A stretch of DNA of 64,000 nt from Symbiodinium natans (lineage: Eukaryota; Sar; Dinophyceae; Suessiales; Symbiodiniaceae), in contig CAJNDS010002316.1 of NCBI GenBank assembly GCA_905221605.1, positions 147,001-211,000 of the forward strand, given 5' to 3'. The notes under the pieces are model-generated. The model made no database searches, was not told the DNA's origin, and worked only from the letters and a program-made list of their open reading frames with translations. Made by a program: the position numbers and the translations under genes. Numbering within the stretch: position 1 is the stretch's first letter; every line of letters begins with the position of its first letter. Shown one piece after another: positions 41,947-49,329 of this stretch.

Positions 41947-42107
41947 TGAGGGGATATTGCTGCAGCGAACGTTCCAAGCACCGACAACAGGCGTAAGTTG
42001 CAGGTGCACAGGACATGAAGACGCGCAGCTGTGCATTCGTCCAATGCCGTCATGTTGACCAAGCTTTTGCCATGTAGCCTTTCACAAGGGTAGGTGCGAA
42101 AAGCGCC
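41947..42107 (+). repeat. Split direct repeat A2
   Basis: Identical, as far as I can read, to A1 (38907-39067), and joined without a gap to B1. Confidence 0.95.
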
Positions 42108-42122
42108 CCGCCCAACCCGCCC

Positions 42123-42273
42123 GGGCTTTTCAAAGACATCAGCTTGTTTGGCGAGCTTCGCCTTGGAAGTTTTGTTCTCCTTGAATCGCTCGCTCTACCC
42201 TGCAGTGGCGTCATTCCAAAACGGGCAGTGCTCATGACCGGAAGCAAGTCTGAATGAGTGGCAGCCTCAGCAA
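42123..42273 (+). repeat. Split direct repeat B2
   Basis: Identical, as far as I can read, to B1 (41796-41946). The right end of the element meets TTAGGG. Confidence 0.95.
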
Positions 42274-42319
42274 TTAGGGTTTAGGGTTTAGGGTTTTAGG
42301 GTTTAGGGTTTAGGGTTGC
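42274..42319 (+). repeat. TTTAGGG array, right part
   Basis: Continuation of the array at 38871-38906 after the retroelement, with one TTTTAGGG unit. Confidence 0.9.
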
Positions 42320-43081
42320 GCGCCCCCTCTAAATATCATAGCAGTGATGAGATCCCCCCCCCCCCCCCCCAACACCTGCACTTGGAGACTTCCAGGAACC
42401 GGCTGCTGCCTCAGGGTTTGGGGCTTAGGGTTTGGGGTTTAGGGTTCAGGGTTTAGGGCTCAGGGTTTAGGGTTTAGGGTCAGTAAGCCCGGTTCTGTCT
42501 TGCCTTGCGAGCCGCAAGTACCTTAAATGACGTTGCGAGGTTCTGGTCATGGGCTTTACTTTTTGAGCCCTTTCAGCTAGCTAGCCCCTCAAAATGCTGA
42601 AACTTTAGCCCTAAACCCTACAGCCTAAACCCCAAAACCCCTAAACCCCAAACCCGAAACCCCAAAGCCTAAACTCTGAACCCTAAACCCCAAACCCTAA
42701 ACCCGTGGCCTGCCTGAGCCCAGGTGGACGAGGACGGGGCAAAGGGAAAGAAACGAAAGCTGGAGCGCCACAGCGACTGAGGCGCCTCGGCTTACCCCTC
42801 TGACAAGAAAGGCTTGAGGTTTAGGGTTTGGGGTTTAGGGTTTAGGGTTTAGGGCTGTGTCTGGGGTGGTTTCGTGGTTCAGGATTCTTGATGGCATTCG
42901 GAGCGCATTTTGTTTTTTCGCCGATACCCTAGATGTACCGAGGGAGAGCTTAGGACCAGCCCGCCGCTCCAGCTCGGCTCTTAGACAGCCAGGGGCTGAA
43001 GGCTCGCATGACTGAGGGCCTTTCAAAAGTTCTAATCTTTAAACCCAAACCCAAAAGCACTAAAAGCACTGTGGGTATGGC

Positions 43082-43172
43082 GTGGGTGTGGGCGGTGGGT
43101 GTGGCGGAGGGTGTGGGCGGTGGCTGAGGCTGTGGCTGAGGCTGTGGCTGAGGCTGTGGCTGTGGCTGTGTG
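43082..43172 (+). repeat. GGCTGAGGCTGTGG minisatellite
   Basis: GGTGTGGGCGG units pass into repeats of GGCTGAGGCTGT and then (TG)n. Confidence 0.9.
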
Positions 43173-43470
43173 TGTGTGTGCTTTGTATGTCTCCCATCTG
43201 GGCAATGCTCAACATTCAAAACCCCAAAACCCCCAAAAAGACTCTGACCCAAAGGGTTTCGGGAGCCCAGCTTCACGCTACCCCATGCCATCTCTCTGTG
43301 AACCTGGGGTCGAGGCGTTTTCTGAGATCCCCTGGCAGCTGCGGGCGTGCCCTGCATTGATGTGCCTTGGACGAGTTTACAAGAGGTTTGGGGCATTGAG
43401 CACAGAGATCTCTCCCAGGTTCACCGAGTGTTGCGATTCAGCATCCACAGTGACAGATACCTGCTCTGAA

Positions 43471-43498
43471 GTGGCTCAAGAGGCTCAAGGGTCAAGCT
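43471..43498 (+). other. Tandem spliced-leader-like relic
   Basis: TGGCTCAAG, AGGCTCAAG and GGTCAAG follow one another at 43472-43496. The 3' end of the dinoflagellate spliced leader is TTTTGGCTCAAG, and relics of recycled cDNAs often lie in tandem upstream of start codons. Only nine bases match, so this is tentative. The intronless gene starts 55 bases downstream. Confidence 0.35.
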
Positions 43499-43552
43499 GA
43501 AGTTGGGGAAGGTTTTGCTCAGGACCGAGGATTTCTAGCGCCTGTGGCCACA

Positions 43553-44563
43553 ATGTCGGGCACGGATGTCCACTTCTTCAGCTTTGCACCAGAGGAGTCG
43601 ATTGTGGGGCATGAAGGGCCCCTCTGGACGCCTTGGGCCATTCAATGGTGGGTAACGTTGTTCGGCATTGCCACGTTCAACATCGCGATGTATGCGGCCC
43701 TTACCTTTTGCTACTACTCGTCCTTCTCTACAAATGTGACATTGAAAGCCTATCAACAGTTCATGCAGGCGACGTGCGGCGTCTACGTCTTCGTCTGCGC
43801 GTACCGCTCCTACATGCCAGCTCAGTACCCTTTGCGGTACGTTTGGTTCGATACGCCGCTGTCGAGCATCCTGTTGGTTCGGAGTTTAGCAGCAGTAGCT
43901 GAGATGTGCTTCATCGCACAGATCGCGAGGGCGCTTTCCTTCATCGAGAACCAGGTGAACGAAACCAACCAAAGTTGGGGCAATTGCTGGCATCTCGTTT
44001 GCCAGGCCGCTGCGCATGCCATGGTGATCATCATCTTCTTGGCCCAGTGTTTCTCTTTTGCCGGCACCATCACGAAGAGCAACAAGTGGTACGCATTTGA
44101 GGAGTTCAATTGGGGCTTGGCCTTCGCAGTGGGCATGCCTTTCTTCATGGTACTGTCCTACCAGGTGTTTCAGCTGCGGAGAGAGGCCAAAACGCCCTGG
44201 ACCTGCTCCTGCAATGCCATGGTGTATGCCGTGGGGATGAGTGCATTCTGCATCGGCTATGTGCCCTACATGTTCATCACCGACGCGCCAGAGTACTGGC
44301 AGCGCTACCAGGACCAGCTGGCCGAAGGCTTCGAATTTCTGAGTTTCTGGGACGGTGTCAAGGATGCAGCTTTCACTCGCCATCACACTCACCTAGAGGA
44401 GGTCTGGGAATATGCGACCGTGTGGCAAACAGCCTACTTCAGTGGAGCCGTGTGGATCAGCCTGCTCCTGGCTTTGGCCCCGAAGCTGGAGGTTACAAAC
44501 ACCTTCAAAACCCTTCTGGGCCAGGAGGCCCGTGCGGCAGCGCCGGATGTAGAAATGAAGTGA
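43553..44563 (+). CDS. Multi-pass membrane protein of unknown function
   Basis: 336 residues from the ATG in CACAATGTCG; no introns. About six to seven hydrophobic segments are visible: WAIQWWVTLFGIATFNIAMY, a region around YVFVCAYRSY, LSSILLVRSLAAVAEMCFIA, AMVIIIFLAQCFSF, LAFAVGMPFFMVLSYQVF, AMVYAVGMSAFCIGYVPYMF and SGAVWISLLLALA. The RSLAAVAEMCFIAQ stretch looks conserved in style, but I cannot name a family. The C-terminus is short and charged (DVEMK). The intronless structure and the upstream leader-like motifs would fit a processed, re-integrated gene. Function is not assigned. Confidence 0.75.
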   Translation: MSGTDVHFFSFAPEESIVGHEGPLWTPWAIQWWVTLFGIATFNIAMYAALTFCYYSSFSTNVTLKAYQQFMQATCGVYVFVCAYRSYMPAQYPLRYVWFDTPLSSILLVRSLAAVAEMCFIAQIARALSFIENQVNETNQSWGNCWHLVCQAAAHAMVIIIFLAQCFSFAGTITKSNKWYAFEEFNWGLAFAVGMPFFMVLSYQVFQLRREAKTPWTCSCNAMVYAVGMSAFCIGYVPYMFITDAPEYWQRYQDQLAEGFEFLSFWDGVKDAAFTRHHTHLEEVWEYATVWQTAYFSGAVWISLLLALAPKLEVTNTFKTLLGQEARAAAPDVEMK

Positions 44564-44784
44564 GATCCCATGCCCCACGTTTTAAGCATAAAAACTGCCC
44601 AGATCAGTTCTTTGAGCTGGGTGCTACAGACTTTGCTTCGTGCGCTTCATGCAGCAACCAGCACAAGGCGGGTGCTGCGTCGAGCCCCTGTGGGTTTTGT
44701 AGGAACTGCCTGCCGAGCTTGAGTTCTTTCCGAGAAGAGAAAATTGGGGTGCGTCTGGGGGCGGGGGGGGGGTGCGGAGTGCGG

Positions 44785-44911
44785 GGTGTTGCTTACCCTA
44801 CTATATTTGCTTAAGAACCCCACCTCAAAAAAGCAAATATTCTTTCTCATAAGGGCAATATGAGGATGATTATATTTTTTTGGGGGGGGAGGGGTTGGTA
44901 AGCAAATAGTA
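44785..44911. mobile_element. Fold-back element with GCTTACC/GGTAAGC ends
   Basis: GGGGTGTTGCTTACCCTACT on the left pairs imperfectly with GGGGTTGGTAAGCAAATAGT on the right. A further internal pair is GCTTAAGAACC. About 125 bp; no coding. Confidence 0.5.
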
Positions 44912-45587
44912 GTGCTCTGCAGTCCTGGTGTTCTCTGGATGTTTCGGAAGCATCCAAAAAGACTCTCCCGCCCAGGTCCTCTTCAAGGGGGAGCGGAATG
45001 TCCTCCGTGGAAGGCTCGTCAGCTTGCGCTGGAAAGACGCGTTTGGGCGCCCTGCAGCAGGATTTTTAGGGTTTAGGGTTTAGGGTTTAGGATTTAGGGT
45101 TTAGGGTGTTTAGAGCTTCTTTGCGCCTTTCGAGGGAGCGTCGTGACATCCCACACCGCCTCGTCGCAGCCCTCCTCGCAGCCCTCATCACCCTCCCACA
45201 TGGGCATCTCCCAAAACAGGGTTGAGGGTTTAGGGTTTAGGGTTTAGGGTTTAGGGTATCCAAACCTCTTTTCTACCCCAAAATAGAATAGAATCTCCCG
45301 TTAAAGAGTCCCCCCAAAAAGTTTACCCCCCCCTTATTTTGGGAAACCCCCACCATGCCTTTGACTGCAAAGCCATGGCTCGAGCTACCACATGATCGGG
45401 TCAGCGGCGGAGTTGGTGCCTCGGAGGATGTTGGATGATTCCGGGCTTAGGGTTTTAGGGGTTTTTAGGGGTTTTAGGGTTTGCGGTCATGGAACCCTTC
45501 AGGCCAGCCCCACAAAACAGGTCCAGGTTTCGAAGCGGCCCTGAGAGCCCCTGAAGTCAACAGAGCTCCCGAAGGACCGAATTTGGG

Positions 45588-45800
45588 GTTTAGGGTTTTA
45601 GGGTTTAGGGTTTAGGGTTTAGGGTTTAGGGTTTGGGGTTAACTCCATGCAGTCAGAGGTTCCTGTCGTGTCGGCGGTCCGACCAGGGACGCCCCCAGAA
45701 AGGGGGGTGTCCCCTAGACCCTGAACCCTAAACCCTGAACCCTAAACCCTAAACCCTAAACCCCAAACCCTAAGCCCTAAACCCTAAACCCTAAACTCCG
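45588..45800. repeat. Diverging TTTAGGG then CCCTAAA arrays
   Basis: A TTTAGGG array at 45588-45640, about 75 bases of unique sequence, then CCCTAAA at 45715-45800. G-rich then C-rich, the reverse order of the pairs at 15442-16004 and 33923-34267. Confidence 0.9.
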
Positions 45801-46330
45801 CAGGGTTTAGGCCCAGCAGTTTAGGGTTCCAGGAGAGACCGGAGGAGGTAGAGGTGCAGCTTCTGCCAAGGTCACGGAGGCAGAGTCTTCTTCTAGAACC
45901 TGAGAGCTGCCACTGAAAAGAATTGGAAACTTCTACTCTACTCTTCTGTTGTACCAGCTACCGGTAAAAGTAGATCATACTGCGTTGTACTCGACTTTGC
46001 TATACGATAGCATAGAAATCGATGCCATCGGACAGCGGAACGGAGCTTAAATCCTCAGCAACGAAGATGTCAAAGCCCTCGAAGGGGCTTAGGAGGGTAT
46101 AGGGTTCAGGATTAAGGGACGGGTTATTTACAAGCAGGTACCGAAAGAAGCAGGCAACTACCCCAACGACCTACAGAAACTCTATGCTTTACTTACCCAA
46201 GTAATGGAAGCGTTGGCACTCGGGGGAGTTTCTTTCGAAACAGTTTTGCAGCCATCTGAATAGCCAAACTGTAGGATCTCAAAACGGGACCCCTGGCACT
46301 TTGAGATGCCACCCTACTCGCTAAACCCTA

Positions 46331-46472
46331 CCTGGAGTTTCATGGTTCCTAATAACCCAATTAAAAACTGCACCTATCACAAGTTTATGAGTCCTTTAAG
46401 TGCCCTAACATGGTGATGATAGGGTTATAAGTACAGTTAGAATTGGGTTCTTCAGTACCCTGAACCTCCAAG
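46331..46472. mobile_element. MITE with TA target duplication (GGTTCATGGT family), copy 2
   Basis: Ends are CCTGGAGTTTCATGGT and CCCTGAACCTCCAAG, bordered by TA on both sides, in a degenerate CCCTAAA context (CTAAACCCTA on the left). Same ends, size and TA borders as 11946-12084; the interior shares TTTAAGTGCCCTAA and GGTTATAAGTACAGTTA. Confidence 0.8.
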
Positions 46473-46784
46473 TAAAGCCTGTACAGTGCCCCATATTTCG
46501 GGGGCCCGAGCCTTTAAGCCCCAAATCCCAGACGTGGTGGCGGAGGACAGCTGCCGCGGGAATACATAGGGGGGCGGGGGGCCTCTCTTAACTACTTTTT
46601 CATAGTTGGGTAACATGTTTTACATTTTTAAGGGTACTTAAAAACTCAATCTTGAGGCTTGGGGTTTGGGGTTTAGGGGAGGATGGTTAGCTGCAGTCTA
46701 AAGCATGCAGACAGGGAGCCCGAGATCAGAAATGTACTTGCTTCATCTTGGGGATCCCTAAACCAGACCCTCAAACTAGTAGGA

Positions 46785-46850
46785 TTCCCTTAAAATCGGA
46801 ATCCCAATAAGGGACCCCCCCGCCTCCCCCGAAGATTTCGGAAACCCAGA
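46785..46850 (+). repeat. Dispersed repeat, TCGGAAACCC family
   Basis: AGTAGGATTCCC, AATCCCAATAAGGGACCCC and TTTCGGAAACCC in the same order as the other members. Confidence 0.55.
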
Positions 46851-46913
46851 AAAGAGTAGGAGCATGTACATGCATGGTACAGTTCATGGTCTTGAGTGCG
46901 CGTTGTGCCTGCC

Positions 46914-48035
46914 ATGTGGAGGCTCGCCTTGCCGAGGTCTTCGCCAAAACTCTGGGGGCGGGTTGACAAATCCTGCACCTCCTTAAAGGCACCCTCCCAA
47001 TTCTGTAGCTGTTCTTTGCCGAGTCTTTGGGCCGGCCGCAAGTTGAGTCGCTTTGCGGCGCATGCGCAGAAAGGAAGGCCACAACTGGAGCAAGTCCTGC
47101 GCATGTCCAGCAAAGCGAGTTGGAGGCGCATGACGCGCATGGCCACACTGCTGCACGACGCCATGCCGCCTGTGCTTGCTGCAGGTGGTTCGCACACATG
47201 TGCCGTCAGGGCAGATGGCACGCTCGCCTACTTTGGCAAGGACGCTGATAGTGTCGCTCAAGTCTTCAACGGTTTTGGACCAATTCAGGCAGTTTCTGCC
47301 GGTGGCTCCCAGACATGTGCCATAGACGCCGACGGCCAGTTGCGTTGCGTTGTGAGCAAATGTGGTGATGCTGTTCCTGCAGATTTGGGACCAGTTTTGG
47401 CAGTGTCCGCGGGCGACGATCACATTTGCGCTGTGAAGAAGGATGGCCGGGTGACCTGTTGGGGATGGGATGCTTATTGTCAATGTAGCGTACCTCCGGA
47501 GCTCGAGCCCTTTCCGCAAGTCGCCGCTGGTGGTGATCACACCTGCGCAGTGGGAGCAAATGGTCAGCTGTTCTGTTTCGGGTCCAACTTTGAAGGTCAG
47601 AGCGTGGTGCCACCCAACTTGGGCCCGGTTTGCGCAGTTTCGGCTGGCAGCGCTCACACCTGCGCAGTGAAGTTATCTGGCGAACTGGTCTGCTTCGGTG
47701 GAGATTTCTGTGACGAGTGTCCCTGTCCCGTGCCACTGGACTTGGGACCCGTCTTGGGAGTCTCCTGTGGCGGACTCCATACTTGTGCCGTGCGACTGGA
47801 TGGTCGGCTCGTGTGCTTCGGGAACAATGAGAGTGGCCAATGCGACGTGCCCGAGGACTTGGGACCAGTCCTGGCAGTTTCTGCAGGATGGCATCACACC
47901 TGTGCCATAAGGGCCGACGGTTTCTTGGTTTGTTTCGGGTCCAACGACCACGGACAATGTGATGCCACGCCCGACTTTGACCTTGGGGGTTATGGACACA
48001 TGGGGCCTGGGAGGTACATGAGCCTCATCTGTTAG
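46914..48035 (+). CDS. RCC1-repeat (beta-propeller) protein
   Basis: About 373 residues from ATG 46914; a later in-frame ATG at 47103 is an alternative start. Seven repeats follow, each with a GGxHTCAV/I core and a W/FG-x-N motif, for example AAGGSHTCAVRADGTLAYFG, CAVGANGQLFCFGSNFEGQ and CAIRADGFLVCFGSNDHGQC. This is the RCC1 fold, seen in guanine-exchange and chromatin-binding proteins and in many unrelated scaffolds; the partner here is unknown. The region before the repeats is basic (MWRLALPRSSPKLWGRV) and could be a targeting peptide. No introns. The stop codon (48033-48035) lies in the first bases of an inserted element; without it the frame would continue about 19 codons to a stop in the TTTAGGG array near 48250. 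Confidence 0.85.
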   Translation: MWRLALPRSSPKLWGRVDKSCTSLKAPSQFCSCSLPSLWAGRKLSRFAAHAQKGRPQLEQVLRMSSKASWRRMTRMATLLHDAMPPVLAAGGSHTCAVRADGTLAYFGKDADSVAQVFNGFGPIQAVSAGGSQTCAIDADGQLRCVVSKCGDAVPADLGPVLAVSAGDDHICAVKKDGRVTCWGWDAYCQCSVPPELEPFPQVAAGGDHTCAVGANGQLFCFGSNFEGQSVVPPNLGPVCAVSAGSAHTCAVKLSGELVCFGGDFCDECPCPVPLDLGPVLGVSCGGLHTCAVRLDGRLVCFGNNESGQCDVPEDLGPVLAVSAGWHHTCAIRADGFLVCFGSNDHGQCDATPDFDLGGYGHMGPGRYMSLIC

Positions 48036-48190
48036 GATGTCCCCTTAGACGAACAGTCCTTCATCGGGATTATAATCGGGGGGGGATACTAAAACCTAAG
48101 CCCGAAACCCGAAACCCTAAACCCTAAACCCTAAACCCCTAGAATCCCTTATGAGGGAGTGGCTAGTTTCAGGGGGGAACATCCCAACTC
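48033..48190. mobile_element. Mini inverted-repeat element at the 3' end of the RCC1 gene
   Basis: Left end TAGGATGTCCCC and right end GGGGGGAACATCCCAA are inverted repeats of the GGGATGTTCCCC family. CTCATCTGT flanks it on both sides (48024-48032 and 48191-48199), a 9-base direct repeat consistent with an 8-9 bp target duplication as in hAT-like elements. The interior carries a CCCTAAA block (about 48107-48140), so this element has a telomere-like array as cargo. Confidence 0.8.
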
Positions 48191-48244
48191 ATCTGTCCTG
48201 CCAAGCCTGCCCTACCTGGCATCCTCGAGCTCCTATATATATTG

Positions 48245-48298
48245 GGGGTTTAGGGTTTAGGGTTTAGGGGTTAGGGTTTAGGGTTTAGGGTTTAGGGT
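48245..48298 (+). repeat. TTTAGGG array
   Basis: About seven heptamers with one TTAGGGG shift. It provides the stop codon of the uninterrupted RCC1 frame. Confidence 0.9.
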
Positions 48299-48302
48299 GA
48301 CC

Positions 48303-48372
48303 CACCGAATAGTAGGGTCCCCTTATAATAAGGACCCCAATAAGGTACCCCTTAAGGTCGGAAACCCCCCAT
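48303..48372 (+). repeat. Dispersed repeat, TCGGAAACCCCC family
   Basis: AATAGTAGGGTCCCCTTATA, AAGGACCCCAATAAGGTACC and GGTCGGAAACCCCCC; followed, as at 34795-34850, by a CTCTCCCAGGTANGACCCCGT-like stretch. Confidence 0.75.
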
Positions 48373-48445
48373 AGAGTCCCTGACTCTCCCAGGTAGGACC
48401 CCGTCTCCAAAGCCGCAAGCATGATATCTGTTAGACTGATTAGTT

Positions 48446-48541
48446 GGGATGTTCCCCCTTATACTAGCAGCCCTTCATCGGGATTATAGTACCCACTACT
48501 ATATTCCCTATTAAGGACTGTTCGTATAAGGGGGAACGCCC
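48446..48541. mobile_element. Mini inverted-repeat element, GGGATGTTCCCC family
   Basis: GGGATGTTCCCCCTTATAC on the left pairs with GTATAAGGGGGAACGCCCC on the right. The interior includes GCCCTTCATCGGGATTATAG, shared with the element at 48033. No clear target duplication. Confidence 0.75.
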
Positions 48542-49074
48542 CGAGTTAAACCTTTGCTGAGCTGCCCAGCGCTCCGTTGTCACGGGCGGACTTTGCCCAA
48601 CTGAAATTTTGACCAGAGCTTTGCAAATTCCCTAAACCTCTATCCTGAAGACCGATAGCCTTTGTTGTCCGGCACTCGCCCCTGCACGAAAGAAGCCCCT
48701 CAAACTTGTATGCCTCAAGCCCATGCACCTTAAAGCCCCTGAAACTCCTGAACCCCCTGAACCCTAAACCCTGAACCCCGAAACCCTAGACCCTAAACCC
48801 CAAGGAGTGCTGGCTTGGGATAGCGGACCGGCTGCTGGGCGCACGGAGGACGAGTCTGAGCCGCAGAGGTTTTCGAGCCTTCGGCGTTGGTGACGTACGT
48901 GAGTGGGGTTTAGGGTACAGGGTTTGGGGCTTGCGCATTGCGGTTTGGCCTGAGGGTTTCTTGTAAGAGAGCTTGGTGAGCTCTCTCTCGTGCAGCGCGT
49001 GATGTCAAGGGTCAGGGAACTCCTTCCTAAACCCTAGACCCTAAACCCTAAACCCTAAACCTGCGCGGGTTTAC
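48542..49074. other. Spacer
   Basis: Only degenerate CCCTAAA blocks (48752-48800 and 49028-49062) and short frames without domains. Confidence 0.5.
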
Positions 49075-49329
49075 ATGGGCTTTCGGCGCCCAGCTTCGTC
49101 CCAGGACGACGATGATGATGGTGACGACGACTCAGATGGGGGTTTCCGAGAATAGGGGACCCCTAATCTAGACCCCCAAATACATGGTAGGATACCCCTC
49201 AGATTAAGGACCCCAGTAAGGTAACCCTCATGTCGGACACCCCCAGATGAGGGCGACACCGAGGAAAAAAGGAGGATCCTGCTTTGCTGGCCTTGCCTTG
49301 CAAAATGGTGCTGCGTCGATCTCTCGTAG
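49075..49329 (+). CDS. Short acidic ORF interrupted by a mini-element
   Basis: ATG at 49075 opens a frame with a run of Asp (QDDDDDGDDDSD) that enters an inserted element at 49139 and stops after a few codons (GGFRE). If the element and one copy of the CAGATG direct repeat are removed, the acidic frame continues (SDEGDTEEKRR, then a Cys-rich end) to TAG at 49327-49329, 47 codons in all. The acidic composition continuing on both sides is the only support for coding. The junction has no GC/GT/GA-AG alignment, so splicing is doubtful. It may be part of a larger gene whose other exons I cannot see. Confidence 0.3.
49139..49243. mobile_element. Mini inverted-repeat element in the acidic ORF
   Basis: GGGGTTTCCGAGAATAGGGG at the left is the inverse of the right end, where CCCTCATGTCGGACACCCC is read. 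The 6-base direct repeat CAGATG flanks it (49133-49138 and 49244-49249). It is the only complete, two-ended member of the TCGGAAACCCCC family in the window. Confidence 0.75.

Larger units (their letters stand above)
38907..42273 (+). mobile_element. Ngaro-like retrotransposon with split direct repeats
   Basis: The order is A1 (38907-39067), a reverse transcriptase/RNase H ORF, B1 (41796-41946), A2 (41947-42107), a 15-base gap, then B2 (42123-42273). A1 and A2 (161 bp) look identical, as do B1 and B2 (151 bp). B1 and A2 abut at CAGCAA|TGAGG. This A1-ORF-B1-A2-B2 layout is characteristic of tyrosine-recombinase retrotransposons of the Ngaro/PAT type, which integrate through a circular intermediate. 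Removing the element joins AGGGT to TTAGGG and restores a perfect TTTAGGG array with no target duplication, as expected for recombinase-mediated integration. No tyrosine recombinase or Gag ORF is present: only 245 bases separate the RNase H stop from B1. This copy is therefore probably non-autonomous or internally deleted. Confidence 0.85.
42320..43552. other. Spacer before the multi-pass membrane protein gene
   Basis: No gene recognised. It contains heptamer arrays (TTTAGGG 42413-42480, CCCTAAA 42609-42705, TTTAGGG 42817-42855), a C run near 42353-42370 and a GGCTGAGGCTGTGG minisatellite. The final part (43200-43500) has an open frame without a domain and ends in spliced-leader-like motifs. 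Confidence 0.5.
44564..46913. other. Spacer before the RCC1-repeat gene
   Basis: No gene recognised. TTTAGGG arrays lie at 45066-45108, 45223-45260 and 45588-45640, a CCCTAAA array at 45715-45800, with a fold-back element, a MITE and one dispersed repeat listed separately. The block at 45285-45355 may be another diverged member of the TCGGAAACCCCC family. Confidence 0.55.

Noticed and set aside
38907-42273. LTR retrotransposon interpretation of the repeats flanking the RT gene
   Set aside because: The repeats are not simple terminal repeats: B1-A2-B2 order, no TG...CA ends with target duplication, no integrase.
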